Assembly: GCA_025449645.1 (NCBI GenBank)
Contig: JANWIY010000027.1
Location: 1 to 63,815 of the forward strand
Reading direction: 5' to 3'
DNA from: Chitinophagaceae bacterium
Lineage (GTDB): Bacteria; Bacteroidota; Bacteroidia; Chitinophagales; Chitinophagaceae
Length of the DNA stretch: 63,815 nt
Numbering within the stretch: position 1 is the first letter of the stretch; each line of letters opens with the position of its first letter. Below are positions 7,833 to 16,735 of this stretch, piece after piece. The notes below the pieces were generated by a model. The model had not been told where the DNA came from, made no database searches, and saw only the letters and a program-made list of their open reading frames with translations. The translations under genes were made by a program, and so were the position numbers.

Positions 7833-9488
7833 CTAAACGTAAAGCTTTTCGTAATATTCAGTTGCCATACGACCTGAATCGAACTGGAACCGGACATCCC
7901 GCATGCCATTCTTAAGGACCTGGCGCCAGGTATCCTTTTGTTCATAATACAAAGGAAGGATCTCATTCCGAAGAATCTCATACAATTGATGAAGATCGTA
8001 TTCATCCTGCTCAGGGACCGTCATATTAGCGTAGTCTGCCTTTGAAATAACAAACCCGTTGTTGCCGTGATTAATAAATTCCGGGATCCACCCATCATCA
8101 GTAGAGAAATTAATTGCTCCGTTCATGGCAGCGGTCATTCCGCTGGTGCCAGATGCCTCCCGCGGAACCCTGGGATTATTCAACCACAGGTCCGCGGCCT
8201 GTTTAAGCCGCTTGGATAAACCCAGTTCATATCCCGTCATCACAGCTACCTGGGGGTGCTCCTTGCTTAACTGCACGAGGAAATTGAAATCGTTGATCGC
8301 AGGATAGTCCATGGGGTAAGGTTTGCCGGCCCAGATGATCTGGACAGGAAACTTCGGATCATTCAACAGGTCATTGAATTTTTTTTTATCCCTGGTGATC
8401 AGGTCCGCCCTTTTATAACCAGCAAACCTGCGTGCCCAAACGATAGTAAATATATTTGGATCAAATAACCTGCCCGTTTGATCCGCAACAAGTTCAAATG
8501 ATCTTTTCTTCAGATATTTTTTCCGGTCATCCAGCCAGAAATCATCCCCTTCATCCAGCTTCTTGTACAATTGTTTGTCTGACCAATAACTCCAGTTTTG
8601 AGCGTTCGTTATATAAATGATTGGGCAAATGCCAGTGTACTTACTCCACATCGCTTTGGCAACCTGCCCGTGCAAACGCGAGACACCGTTCGCAATGTGG
8701 GCCAGGCGCAGGGCAGCAAGTGAATGGTTGAACAAATCATCTTCTATGCCTGTGATTCCACGCACTTCCTGCAAGCTCAATCCACAGAAATAGCTCATCT
8801 TTTCACAAAGGAAAATATCATGCTTTTCGTTTCCGGCTTCTTCGGGCGTATGGGTGGTGAAGACAAGGCGCTTCTTCACTTCATTTACATTCTTGTTGAA
8901 TTTCTGATAGAGATAAAAAGCAGCACTAATACCATGGGCTTCATTTAAATGATACCGGTCGGGATTGAAATTAAGCTCATCGACCAGTTTCGCGCCTCCG
9001 ATGCCAAGCAAAATAAACTGGGCAACCTTGGTGGCAACGTTGGCATCATAGAGCCGATGGCTGATGGTTTGAGAAACGTAGTCATTTTCCGGCAGATCTG
9101 TGGTCAGGAGAAAAAGAGGCGCACCGTTAAATGTTTCGGGTGCCAGATAATAGGCCTTAACCCAAACCGGGTGATCGTGGATGCTGATCTGGTATTTGAT
9201 GCCCGTATCCTGCAGAAATGGATATTGTTTTTCAACCCAGGTCACCTGAAGGGTGCGGTCCTGATTTCTGGCCTGATCGTAATAGCCGTACTTCCACAGA
9301 ATACCTACAAATATCATCTGCTGCCGCAATTCATAAGCGCTCCGGACATGCGACCCGGCAAGGAATCCCAAGCCGCCGCTATAGATCTTCAGCGGCTGGT
9401 GCACGGCGAATTCCATGGAGAAATAAGCTACTTTTTTTGAAAAACGGTCGTTAATGGGGTAAGGGTGGGTAAAAGGTGTAAAACTCAT
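7833..9488 (-). CDS. Alpha-glucan phosphorylase-like protein (GT35, short form), PLP lysine not conserved
   Basis: 551 residues, the short GT35 form seen in Bacteroidota. N-terminal hallmarks are AYFSMEFAVHQPLKIYSGGLGFLAG and HLNEAH (the family H-x-N-E-x-H region). The C-terminal half has RRFAGYKRADL and the EASGTSGM loop. In classical phosphorylases the Lys after this Met carries the PLP cofactor; here residue 452 is Thr (GMTAAMNGA). It may therefore not be a PLP-dependent phosphorylase, although the rest of the fold looks intact. The gene ends immediately next to the FKBP stop codon (convergent, no spacer). Glycogen metabolism in the cytoplasm is the default guess. Confidence 0.85.
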   Translation of the reverse strand: MSFTPFTHPYPINDRFSKKVAYFSMEFAVHQPLKIYSGGLGFLAGSHVRSAYELRQQMIFVGILWKYGYYDQARNQDRTLQVTWVEKQYPFLQDTGIKYQISIHDHPVWVKAYYLAPETFNGAPLFLLTTDLPENDYVSQTISHRLYDANVATKVAQFILLGIGGAKLVDELNFNPDRYHLNEAHGISAAFYLYQKFNKNVNEVKKRLVFTTHTPEEAGNEKHDIFLCEKMSYFCGLSLQEVRGITGIEDDLFNHSLAALRLAHIANGVSRLHGQVAKAMWSKYTGICPIIYITNAQNWSYWSDKQLYKKLDEGDDFWLDDRKKYLKKRSFELVADQTGRLFDPNIFTIVWARRFAGYKRADLITRDKKKFNDLLNDPKFPVQIIWAGKPYPMDYPAINDFNFLVQLSKEHPQVAVMTGYELGLSKRLKQAADLWLNNPRVPREASGTSGMTAAMNGAINFSTDDGWIPEFINHGNNGFVISKADYANMTVPEQDEYDLHQLYEILRNEILPLYYEQKDTWRQVLKNGMRDVRFQFDSGRMATEYYEKLYV

Positions 9489-9530
9489 AATGAATGGGTA
9501 AACGGATGCGAATTTATTTTATTTTATTAT

Positions 9531-10517
9531 TTAATGCCTTGGTTTTGTTTTGGTTTGCATTGATTTTACAGCTTTGCGCTTATCATAAACGCCATCAAAA
9601 TAACACCGGATTCCGCGATGATTCCCGCAGCCCTCAAGTTCCTTCATGCGCACATTTTTCTCTGTAAAGGTAAATTCAATCGAGCAGGGATCCCCGTTCG
9701 CGTTATAGCGGGCCACGGCGGTGGAAATAAATCTGGCTTCTCCCTTGAGTTCACCTTTGCAGTCCCCGTTTTCCTTCTCGAAATGTACAAAGAACCTGAC
9801 CACTGCATTGCTTCGTCCGTCCCGGACAGAAATGAAATTACGTTTGTCCTGGATATAATCTCCGGTAAATTTATGTTTATGGGAAAGGGTGTCGATGGGA
9901 TTATAGATTGTGGCCGGTCCTGTCTTTTGCTCATTGGATTCGGTCATGATCAGGGTAAATGCACCCTCCTCGTTAAACACATAGACTGATTTCTTAAAAA
10001 AATTCCTCCCATCCGGATTTCTGTGCAACCTGGATACCGTGATCGTATACTTGCTGTCCATAGAAGAGGCATACCTTATATCCGGGTCTTCGTCCTTTAT
10101 CAGCAAAGGCAAACCGGCTTTAAACCTGTCCGAATTATCGAATCCAAGAGCATACAGCACCCGCTTTGAAGAAGCCAGGGCTTTGACGAAGAGATAGGTT
10201 TCCCCTTTTTTTACTGAAACTTTTCCGGAGGCGTAAAACTTTGTTTTTGGGCTCCTGCCAAAATACCTGTGAAAGAGAGAGTCCGGAATAAATTGCAAAA
10301 GGACATTTGCAGAAATAGCTGAGTCCCCGGATTTCCTTGAAAGGGAGCTGTCGCCAAAGCTCGCGGGAAGCCGGATGGCAGGGAACATGCCCATAAAGTC
10401 CTTTAAATCAACCGGTTTTTCCTTTTCTGGTGTGTTGCCCGATTTATGTCCGCAGCTACACAAAAAGCAAACAACCACAGGAAGCAGGATCCTTTTCAAT
10501 AGTCCCATGAACCCCAT
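9531..10517 (-). CDS. Hypothetical lipoprotein
   Basis: 328 residues. Its N-terminus is a lipoprotein signal (hydrophobic LPVVVCF followed by the lipobox LCSC). The mature protein is predicted mostly beta with charged loops and has no domain I recognise; the segment YTITVSRLHRNPDGRNFFKKSVYVF suggests a beta-rich envelope protein. It lies 42 nt upstream of the glucan phosphorylase-like gene on the same strand, so cotranscription is possible. A promoter box at 10525-10532 ends 7 nt before this ATG. A second in-frame ATG at 10508 would leave a slightly longer leader and keeps the lipoprotein signal. Confidence 0.75.
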   Translation of the reverse strand: MGFMGLLKRILLPVVVCFLCSCGHKSGNTPEKEKPVDLKDFMGMFPAIRLPASFGDSSLSRKSGDSAISANVLLQFIPDSLFHRYFGRSPKTKFYASGKVSVKKGETYLFVKALASSKRVLYALGFDNSDRFKAGLPLLIKDEDPDIRYASSMDSKYTITVSRLHRNPDGRNFFKKSVYVFNEEGAFTLIMTESNEQKTGPATIYNPIDTLSHKHKFTGDYIQDKRNFISVRDGRSNAVVRFFVHFEKENGDCKGELKGEARFISTAVARYNANGDPCSIEFTFTEKNVRMKELEGCGNHRGIRCYFDGVYDKRKAVKSMQTKTKPRH

Positions 10518-10524
10518 TTAAGTT

Positions 10525-10532
10525 CAAAAATA
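10525..10532 (-). promoter_or_regulatory. Promoter of the 9531-10517 lipoprotein gene
   Basis: TATTTTTG on the minus strand, 7 nt before the ATG at 10517, predicting an almost leaderless transcript. Confidence 0.55.
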
Positions 10533-10590
10533 AAGATTCGGCAATAACTGCGCCCGGCTATTATTTTCCTCAACTGTTCCGAACATATTT

Positions 10591-10598
10591 TAGATTTG
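10591..10598 (+). promoter_or_regulatory. Promoter box of the Nramp-USP gene
   Basis: TAGATTTG fits TAnnTTTG and ends 52 nt before the ATG at 10651. AAGGAG occurs at 10626-10631 but lies about 19 nt from the start codon, so it is not in ribosome-binding position. Confidence 0.45.
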
Positions 10599-10650
10599 TT
10601 CAAACCGGGTGCATTCAAATCACCTAAGGAGAATGCCTGGTTAAATCTTC

Positions 10651-12531
10651 ATGAGCCTGGTCGAATACAAGGATGTTTCTTTAAGCGAAGTGCATGGCAC
10701 GGTGGAAGTGAACCATACAGGTTCACGATGGAAGCAGATTTTTTCTTTTTTCGGTCCTGCTTACCTGGTCAGCGTAGGATATATGGACCCGGGAAACTGG
10801 GCGACTGATCTTGCCGGTGGGAGTCAGTTCGGATACACACTTCTTTGGGTGCTGCTGATGAGTAACCTGATGGCTCTATTGCTGCAGAGCCTTTCAGCCC
10901 GCCTCGGCATTGTGCGGGGACGCGATCTGGCTCAAGCCAACCGGGAAACCTATCCCAGGCCCATTAACTTCTCACTGTATATCCTTGCCGAAATAGCCAT
11001 CACAGCCTGCGATCTGGCGGAGGTGTTAGGCATGGCCATCGGCATTCAGTTATTAACTCATTTGCCGCTCATTTATGGAGTGCTTATTACCGCTTTCGAT
11101 ACCTTCCTCTTGCTTTCGCTGCAGAAGCTGGGCATGAGGAAAATAGAAATGTTTATCATTAGCCTGATTGCGATTGTAGGTATTTCTTTTTTTCTGGAAA
11201 TCATATTGGCCCAACCTCATGCAGGAGAAATCAGCCGCGGACTCATTCCGAGGCTTCCGAGCAAAGCGGCCCTCTATATCGCCATCGGCATCATAGGTGC
11301 CACGGTAATGCCCCATAATCTTTATCTCCATTCAGCCCTGGTGCAGACCAGGAAAATAAAAAGGGAAGAAAAACATATAAGAAGAGCGCTCAGGCTCACA
11401 TTCCTTGACAGTACCATTGCATTGAATCTCGCTTTCCTGGTGAATGCTGCTATATTGATCCTCGCAGGCACCGTTTTTTTCAAATCCGGCCGCACCGGTG
11501 TGGCATCTATTAGTGAAGCCTATAAGTTATTATCTCCCCTGCTTGGCTCGAAAGCAGCCTCCACGCTGTTTGCCGTCGCCCTGATTGCAGCCGGGCAAAG
11601 CTCCACCGTAACGGGTACGCTGGCCGGACAAATTGTTATGGAAGGCCACCTGCATCTCCGTATCAATCCAATATTGAGAAGACTCATTACGCGCACGCTT
11701 GCCATCATTCCCGCTGTTATAGTGATTGGAATTGCCGGAGAGCAGCAGGTGGATCAGCTGCTGGTGCTTAGTCAGGTTATACTTAGCCTGCAGCTGGGTT
11801 TTGCAGTGATCCCATTAATTCACTTCGTGAGCAACAGGAGAACGATGGGAATATTCACCATAAAAAAAACGACCAGGTTCTTTGCCTGGGCAATTGCCGC
11901 CCTTTTGGTATATCTTAACCTCAAGCTTGTTATTGAGGAAGGAAGTGATTTTTTCAGCCACCCGGGAAACGGAATTTGGAAAATACTTCTTACTGTTGTT
12001 GCGCTGGCGGCTGTTGCTTTGTTATTCTATGTATTTATTCGTCCCTGGACCGGAAAACCGCCAGATACAGAAATTGCCATGCACGGAAAAACCTCTGCCG
12101 TTGTTAAACTGGAGATCCCGAAATTCAAAAGGATCGCGATCGCGCTCGACTTCAGCGGAAAGGATGAAAAACTGCTGGCTTTTGCTGTCGGCCAGGGCGG
12201 AAGTGAATGCACGTATATCCTGATCCATGTTGTGGAAAGTGCATCCGCCCGTATGCTTGGAAAACAGAGTGATGACCTGGAAACGCGCAGTGACCAGGAA
12301 AGGCTGGATAAATATCAGGAATCCCTTGAAGGCAACGAATATAAAGTGGAGACCCGGCTTGGTTATAAGCAGCGCAGCATTGAGATCGTTCGCATCGTGA
12401 AGGAAGAAAAAGCTGACATGCTGGTGATCGGAGCACACGGTCACACCGGATTCAAGGATTTTGTTTACGGGGAAACAGTAAACACTGTCAGGCACGAAAT
12501 CAAGATTCCCGTACTTATCGTAAACTTATGA
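10651..12531 (+). CDS. Nramp divalent metal transporter fused to a C-terminal universal stress (USP) domain
   Basis: 626 residues. Residues 1-455 are an Nramp (SLC11) transporter with about 11 membrane helices. The metal-site motifs are present: DPGNW in helix 1 and MPHNLYLH in helix 6. Residues 480-626 form a UspA-like nucleotide-binding domain, KRIAIALDFSGKDEKLL through the Gly-rich VIGAHGHTG near the end. Nramp proteins import Mn2+ or Fe2+ with protons across the inner membrane. The USP part faces the cytoplasm and could sense nucleotides, as in other transporter-USP fusions (inference). The gene overlaps the end of the convergent Crp-type gene by 6 nt. Confidence 0.92.
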   Translation: MSLVEYKDVSLSEVHGTVEVNHTGSRWKQIFSFFGPAYLVSVGYMDPGNWATDLAGGSQFGYTLLWVLLMSNLMALLLQSLSARLGIVRGRDLAQANRETYPRPINFSLYILAEIAITACDLAEVLGMAIGIQLLTHLPLIYGVLITAFDTFLLLSLQKLGMRKIEMFIISLIAIVGISFFLEIILAQPHAGEISRGLIPRLPSKAALYIAIGIIGATVMPHNLYLHSALVQTRKIKREEKHIRRALRLTFLDSTIALNLAFLVNAAILILAGTVFFKSGRTGVASISEAYKLLSPLLGSKAASTLFAVALIAAGQSSTVTGTLAGQIVMEGHLHLRINPILRRLITRTLAIIPAVIVIGIAGEQQVDQLLVLSQVILSLQLGFAVIPLIHFVSNRRTMGIFTIKKTTRFFAWAIAALLVYLNLKLVIEEGSDFFSHPGNGIWKILLTVVALAAVALLFYVFIRPWTGKPPDTEIAMHGKTSAVVKLEIPKFKRIAIALDFSGKDEKLLAFAVGQGGSECTYILIHVVESASARMLGKQSDDLETRSDQERLDKYQESLEGNEYKVETRLGYKQRSIEIVRIVKEEKADMLVIGAHGHTGFKDFVYGETVNTVRHEIKIPVLIVNL

Positions 12532-13110
12532 TGGTTGTTTTAAAAGATGTTTCAGCCTGCTGAACGTTTCAGGTTTCATGTTCAGATAAGATGCCAGATA
12601 TTTTTGTGGTACCCTTTGAAGCAAATCTGCATTGTTACGCATAAAATTCAAAAACCTTTCGGGCGAGCTGAGGCGGATCCGGTCATATTCAAAATTTTCC
12701 CTGCTTAGAAATTGCTGGGTTGCAATCAGCCTGCCCATCCTCTCCATTTTAGGACTGTATTCATATAGCAGTTCTACGCTTTCCCTGGTTATGGAGAGCA
12801 GGGTGCAGGGTTCAATACAGTCAACGGAATAAGTGGAAGGTTCTCCGGAAAGAAAAGAATCATAGCAGCAAATAAGCTCGTTTTCACTGGCAAATTGGGT
12901 AACCATTTCTTCCTTCCTGCGGTGAAAGAATTTTCTCGCAATGCCCCTGATTATAAAGTTCAGATAACGCTCTACCTGCCCCTCAGCAATGAGAAGTTGC
13001 TTTTTTTTCGTTTGCCGCAATTCAAACATCCCTGTCAGGTAGGCCAGTTCCCGGTCATTCAAACAGACATAATTTGATACGTAGGATCTTACGGTATCAA
13101 TCAATTCCAT
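12526..13110 (-). CDS. Crp/Fnr-family transcription regulator
   Basis: 194 residues. An N-terminal cyclic-nucleotide-binding-like barrel covers about residues 25-115 (LRQTKKKQLLIAEGQ, then FASENELICCYDSFLSGEPS). A shortened C-terminal HTH follows, where RVPQKYLASYLNMKPETFSRLKH fits the recognition helix of Bacteroidota Crp-like proteins. No Fe-S cysteine set is seen. The ligand is unknown, and the phosphate-binding Arg-Ala of true cAMP receptors is not evident. The start at 13110 (MELIDTV) is preferred: the frame continues 39 residues upstream with an unrelated basic stretch that would extend into the icd promoter region. Confidence 0.87.
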   Translation of the reverse strand: MELIDTVRSYVSNYVCLNDRELAYLTGMFELRQTKKKQLLIAEGQVERYLNFIIRGIARKFFHRRKEEMVTQFASENELICCYDSFLSGEPSTYSVDCIEPCTLLSITRESVELLYEYSPKMERMGRLIATQQFLSRENFEYDRIRLSSPERFLNFMRNNADLLQRVPQKYLASYLNMKPETFSRLKHLLKQPS

Positions 13111-13272
13111 AGGTACTTTTTTGATTCCGCAAATTACCACGATAAATCCTTCACATAAAATATTTATGAAGAATGGTCTCCTTCGAAAGATTTTCATCAA
13201 GGCACATTCCATGAGTGGTCTTTTCAAATGGGCCGCTGCCGGTCAGGGCTTTGTGAATTGATGCATTTCATG

Positions 13273-13280
13273 TAGGTTTG
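13273..13280 (+). promoter_or_regulatory. Promoter box of icd
   Basis: TAGGTTTG fits TAnnTTTG and ends 28 nt before the icd start codon. Confidence 0.5.
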
Positions 13281-13308
13281 CAGACTTTTGAAATAAAATG
13301 CTTTATTC

Positions 13309-14544
13309 ATGGCAAAGCAAATTAAAGTAGCGAATCCGGTAGTGGAAATTGATGGAGATGAAATGACCCGGATCATCTGGAAATTTATCAAAGACAAATT
13401 GATCCTGCCATACCTTGAACTGGATATTAAGTATTTTGATCTCGGAATTGAATCGCGCGACCGCACAGATGATCAGATCACTGTGGATGCCGCCAAAGCC
13501 ATATTGAAATATGGTGTAGGGATCAAATGCGCTACCATCACGCCGGATGAAGCACGCGTAAAGGAATTTCAGCTAAAACAAATGTGGAAAAGCCCAAATG
13601 GTACGATCCGTAATATCCTGGACGGTACGGTATTCAGAGAACCGATCGTGATTAATAATATTCCGCGTCTTATTCCTAACTGGACGGCGCCAATCATTGT
13701 GGGAAGACATGCATTCGGCGATCAGTATCGTGCGACCGATACCGTAATAAAAGGCAAAGGTAAACTCACCATGACTTTCACTCCGGCAGACGGCAGTGAA
13801 CCAAAGGTATTTGAAGTGTATGATTTCAAAGGTGACGGCGTGGCGCTGAGCATGTACAATACGGATGAGAGCATCCAGGGTTTTGCAAGAAGCTGTTTCA
13901 ATATGGCGTTGAGTAAAAAATGGCCGCTTTATCTGTCGACTAAAAATACCATTCTTAAAAAGTACGACGGACGATTCAAAGATATATTCGAAACTGTTTA
14001 TGAACTGGAGTTCAAAGAGAAATTCCGCGATGCCGGCATTACTTATGAGCATCGTTTAATTGATGATATGGTAGCCAGCGCATTGAAATGGCACGGTAAT
14101 TTTGTGTGGGCCTGCAAAAATTATGATGGCGATGTTCAAAGCGACACGATTGCCCAGGGATTTGGATCACTCGGATTAATGACATCTGTTCTCATCACAC
14201 CGGATGGTAATATCATGGAGGCAGAAGCGGCCCATGGAACCGTTACCCGCCATTACCGGGATCATCAGCAGGGAAGACCCACTTCCACAAATCCGATTGC
14301 GTCTATTTTTGCCTGGACGCGGGGCCTCGCTTTCAGAGGGAAGCTGGACCATCATCCGGAACTGGTCCATTTTTGTGAAGCATTGGAACAGGTTTGTATT
14401 AAAACCGTTGAGAGCGGAAAAATGACTAAGGATCTGGCAGTATGCCTTTATGGGACAAAAGTGACCCATGGAAACCATTTTCTATATACAGAGGAGTTTT
14501 TGGATGCCATTGACCAGGGCCTCCGGGAAAGAATTCATATGTAA
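13309..14544 (+). CDS. icd: NADP-dependent isocitrate dehydrogenase, eukaryote-like homodimeric type
   Basis: 411 residues. It catalyses oxidative decarboxylation of isocitrate to 2-oxoglutarate in the TCA cycle. The N-terminus ([14 protein letters not shown]) and [19 protein letters not shown] are hallmarks of the subfamily shared with eukaryotic cytosolic and mitochondrial IDH, not the E. coli type. YDGDVQSD supplies metal-binding aspartates and [10 protein letters not shown] the NADP-site region. Length is normal for this subfamily. The gene is monocistronic: its own promoter box precedes it and a hairpin follows 11 nt after the stop codon. Confidence 0.97.
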   Translation: MAKQIKVANPVVEIDGDEMTRIIWKFIKDKLILPYLELDIKYFDLGIESRDRTDDQITVDAAKAILKYGVGIKCATITPDEARVKEFQLKQMWKSPNGTIRNILDGTVFREPIVINNIPRLIPNWTAPIIVGRHAFGDQYRATDTVIKGKGKLTMTFTPADGSEPKVFEVYDFKGDGVALSMYNTDESIQGFARSCFNMALSKKWPLYLSTKNTILKKYDGRFKDIFETVYELEFKEKFRDAGITYEHRLIDDMVASALKWHGNFVWACKNYDGDVQSDTIAQGFGSLGLMTSVLITPDGNIMEAEAAHGTVTRHYRDHQQGRPTSTNPIASIFAWTRGLAFRGKLDHHPELVHFCEALEQVCIKTVESGKMTKDLAVCLYGTKVTHGNHFLYTEEFLDAIDQGLRERIHM

Positions 14545-14550
14545 GAAATG

Positions 14551-14586
14551 AAAAAGCCGTCCCGGTTTAAACGGAACGGCCTTTAA
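14551..14586. terminator. Bidirectional intrinsic terminator between icd and the small lipoprotein gene
   Basis: A GC-rich inverted repeat with stem 14556-14564 against 14572-14580 (one mismatch) has a TTTAAAC loop. On the minus strand it is followed by TTTTT, a good terminator for the small lipoprotein gene. In the plus direction it has only CCTTTA after it, weaker for icd. Confidence 0.7.
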
Positions 14587-14611
14587 CGATTGCTTGCCAG
14601 ATAAAAAAAGC

Positions 14612-14816
14612 CTATTTTTTTGTAGAATCAACCTTGGCCTTCATGCTGTCTTTAGCAGCGCGCAGTTGAATCAATTGCAGTCTTACCGGAGTCAGCAGTT
14701 GCATTTACGGATTCGGTAGCAGATTTAGCAGCAGAATCTGTTTTACCTTCTGAACTTGATGCACTGTTGCAGGCCGCGAATGAGCCAATTGCTAAAACAA
14801 CCAAAAGTTTCTTCAT
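14612..14816 (-). pseudogene. Small alanine/serine-rich lipoprotein gene with a 1-nt frameshift
   Basis: From the ATG at 14816 (or 14822) the frame encodes a signal with lipobox FAAC, then a Ser/Ala/Lys/Asp-rich tail, and ends early at a TAA (14652-14654) after 54 residues with the sequence DSTARC. In the +1 frame the same stretch continues as AAKDSMKAKVDSTKK to a TAG at 14612-14614. Removing one base from the GCGCGC run near 14658-14663 joins the two parts as DSTAAAKDSMKAKVDSTKK, a natural continuation of the repeat-like D-S-x-K pattern, 67 residues in all. This is either a real frameshift or a sequencing error. It ends next to an intrinsic terminator. Function unknown; small lipoproteins of this type are common in Bacteroidota. 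Confidence 0.6.
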
Positions 14817-15066
14817 TGTCATTTGTTGTTGTGAATGATTTTAAGTTAATACCCTGAAGCTGAAAAAGTAACCTGAACCAATCCGAATATTGGGACGTTT
14901 TTATGTTTTTAAGATAACTGTTTGACAGTAAGCAACTTAAATTGAATTTACAAGAGCTTTTCGGGTTTTAATTCAGATCCCCCGGGAACCTGCGGGTTAT
15001 TCCCAGAATTCCCTGCCTGACGATGGGTTACAAATCTTTACTTTCAGTATTAAATTAGGCAACTGC

Positions 15067-15630
15067 GTGACTACGGACAGCAATGAGCAAGCGCTATTGA
15101 TGGGATTAGCAAACAACGAGCGGGGGGCTATCGAGGCCATTTACAGGAATCACTACAGCATGGTTAAAACCCTGGTCGTTAGTAACAGCGGAACTGCAGA
15201 CGATGCCAGGGATGTCTTTCAGGAAGCGCTGATCGTTTTGTACGAAAAGGCAAGATCAGGCAGTTTTGAGTTGCATTCTCAGCTAAAAACCTATATCTAT
15301 GCTGTGTGCCGGCGGTTGTGGTTGAAAAGATTGCAGTTTGACCGGAAGTTCTCGGTAGATCTGGCCAATGCGGAGGAAACGGCAAGCATTGAGGAAGACA
15401 TAGAAAAGTACGAGCTCAGGAGTTGCGATTTTGAATTAATGGAGAAGGCGATGGAAAGCCTTGGAGAGCCGTGCAAGGCATTATTGGAATCTTACTATTT
15501 GCAAAAGAAGAAAATGGTTGAAATTGCAAGGGAATTTGGTTATACGAATGCTGACAATGCCAAGAATCAGAAATACAAATGCCTGATGCGATTGAAAAAA
15601 ATATTCTTCGGTCATTATAAAAAGCCTTAA
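15067..15630 (+). CDS. ECF-type RNA polymerase sigma factor
   Basis: 187 residues. The region-2 pattern is clear: AIEAIYRNHYSMVKTLV, then DARDVFQEALIVLYEKAR, then LKTYIYAVCRRLWLKRL. Region 4 follows near residues 135-180 (CKALLESYYLQKKKMVEIAREFGY with an HTH and NQKYKCLMRLKK). It should direct RNA polymerase to a dedicated set of promoters in response to an envelope signal. The start codon is GTG. The next gene begins 10 nt downstream and encodes a membrane protein with an anti-sigma-like N-terminus, so the pair is an operon and probably a sigma/anti-sigma unit (inference). No TAnnTTTG box is found upstream, as might be expected of a self-activated gene. Confidence 0.9.
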   Translation: MTTDSNEQALLMGLANNERGAIEAIYRNHYSMVKTLVVSNSGTADDARDVFQEALIVLYEKARSGSFELHSQLKTYIYAVCRRLWLKRLQFDRKFSVDLANAEETASIEEDIEKYELRSCDFELMEKAMESLGEPCKALLESYYLQKKKMVEIAREFGYTNADNAKNQKYKCLMRLKKIFFGHYKKP

Positions 15631-15640
15631 ACGAAGCAGA

Positions 15641-16735
15641 ATGGAAGAGATGGTTATTCTGGAGTCCATTGAAAGATATATCCGCGGGGAAATGCTTCCC
15701 GAAGAGAGAATATTTTTTGAGGAGCTCCGGAAAAATAATCCGGGTGTTGACCAAATGGTGGTTGAGCATACGGATTTCCTGCATCGGATGGAAAATTTTG
15801 GTGAACGGAAAAGCCTGAAGGCAACCATTCAGGATATACATAATCAACTCTCGGAGACCGGACAGATCAAAATAAGCCAGGAACCCAAGGTGATCAGGCC
15901 CTGGCTGAGATACCGGAAAGTGATTGGCGTTGCAGCTTCTATCGCAGGCATCACGGCGCTGGGCATTACCGGAATGGTAACCTATTTCTCCTCAAAAACT
16001 GCAAATAAATCCCTGGAGGATCTTAGCCGGAAAGTTTTTATTCTGGGAGGAAACATGACTACACTCAGTGACAGGCTTAAGGAAGACTCTTCAAAAACAC
16101 CTGCACCTGCCCAACCCGCCTTCAAATTGGGCGGCACAGGATTTCTGATCGATCCCAAGGGCTATATCGTAACTAATGCGCACGTGATCGACAATGCTTC
16201 CACAGTAATCGTTCAGAATAATAAAGGTCAGGAATTCAAAACGAGGATTATTTATGTTAACCCGATTGCAGACCTGGCTTTCCTGAAAATTATGGACAGT
16301 GACTATAAGGTTCCCGCTCTCATCCCTTACGGCATGAACAAAAGTAACGTAGACCTCGGAGAAGAGATTTTTACCCTGGGTTACCCGCGGGATGAAATTG
16401 TTTATGGTGAGGGATACCTGAGTGCTAAAACAGGTTTCCGCGGAGACACACTTGCCTGCCAGATATCCATAGCTGCCAACCCGGGGAATAGCGGCGGACC
16501 CGTTCTGGATAAAAATGGAGACGTGATCGGCATCCTCAGCAACCGCCAGGCACAGGCCCAGGGCGTTGTTTTTGCTATTCGTTCCAAATATATTCTTTCC
16601 GCCCTTGAAGAGATCAAGTCAGATACGGCCTACGCAGATATCCGTTTGCCTCAGCCTTCCGCAGTAAAAAATCTCGATCGCATTCAGCAGATCAAGAAAA
16701 TTCAGGAATTTATTTATATGGTGAAGAGCTATTGA
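15641..16735 (+). CDS. Membrane-anchored trypsin-like (HtrA/Deg) protease with anti-sigma-like cytoplasmic domain
   Basis: 364 residues. Residues 1-85 form a charged helical region (IERYIRGEMLPEERIFFEEL) like the cytoplasmic part of Bacteroidota anti-sigma factors. One membrane helix follows near residues 90-110 (GVAASIAGITALGITGMV). The outside part is a chymotrypsin-fold protease with His in VTNAHVID, Asp in NPIADLAFLKI and Ser in NPGNSGGPV. No PDZ domain follows. Coming directly after an ECF sigma gene, this arrangement suggests one protein that both holds the sigma factor and has its own periplasmic protease (inference). The alternative is a plain envelope stress protease with an unrelated N-terminus. 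It overlaps the convergent nucleotidyltransferase gene by 26 nt. Confidence 0.85.
   Translation: MEEMVILESIERYIRGEMLPEERIFFEELRKNNPGVDQMVVEHTDFLHRMENFGERKSLKATIQDIHNQLSETGQIKISQEPKVIRPWLRYRKVIGVAASIAGITALGITGMVTYFSSKTANKSLEDLSRKVFILGGNMTTLSDRLKEDSSKTPAPAQPAFKLGGTGFLIDPKGYIVTNAHVIDNASTVIVQNNKGQEFKTRIIYVNPIADLAFLKIMDSDYKVPALIPYGMNKSNVDLGEEIFTLGYPRDEIVYGEGYLSAKTGFRGDTLACQISIAANPGNSGGPVLDKNGDVIGILSNRQAQAQGVVFAIRSKYILSALEEIKSDTAYADIRLPQPSAVKNLDRIQQIKKIQEFIYMVKSY

Noticed and set aside
14984-15004. GGGAACC...TTCCC inverted repeat upstream of the ECF sigma gene as an operator
   Set aside because: The stem is short and imperfect, and nothing else marks it as a protein-binding site.
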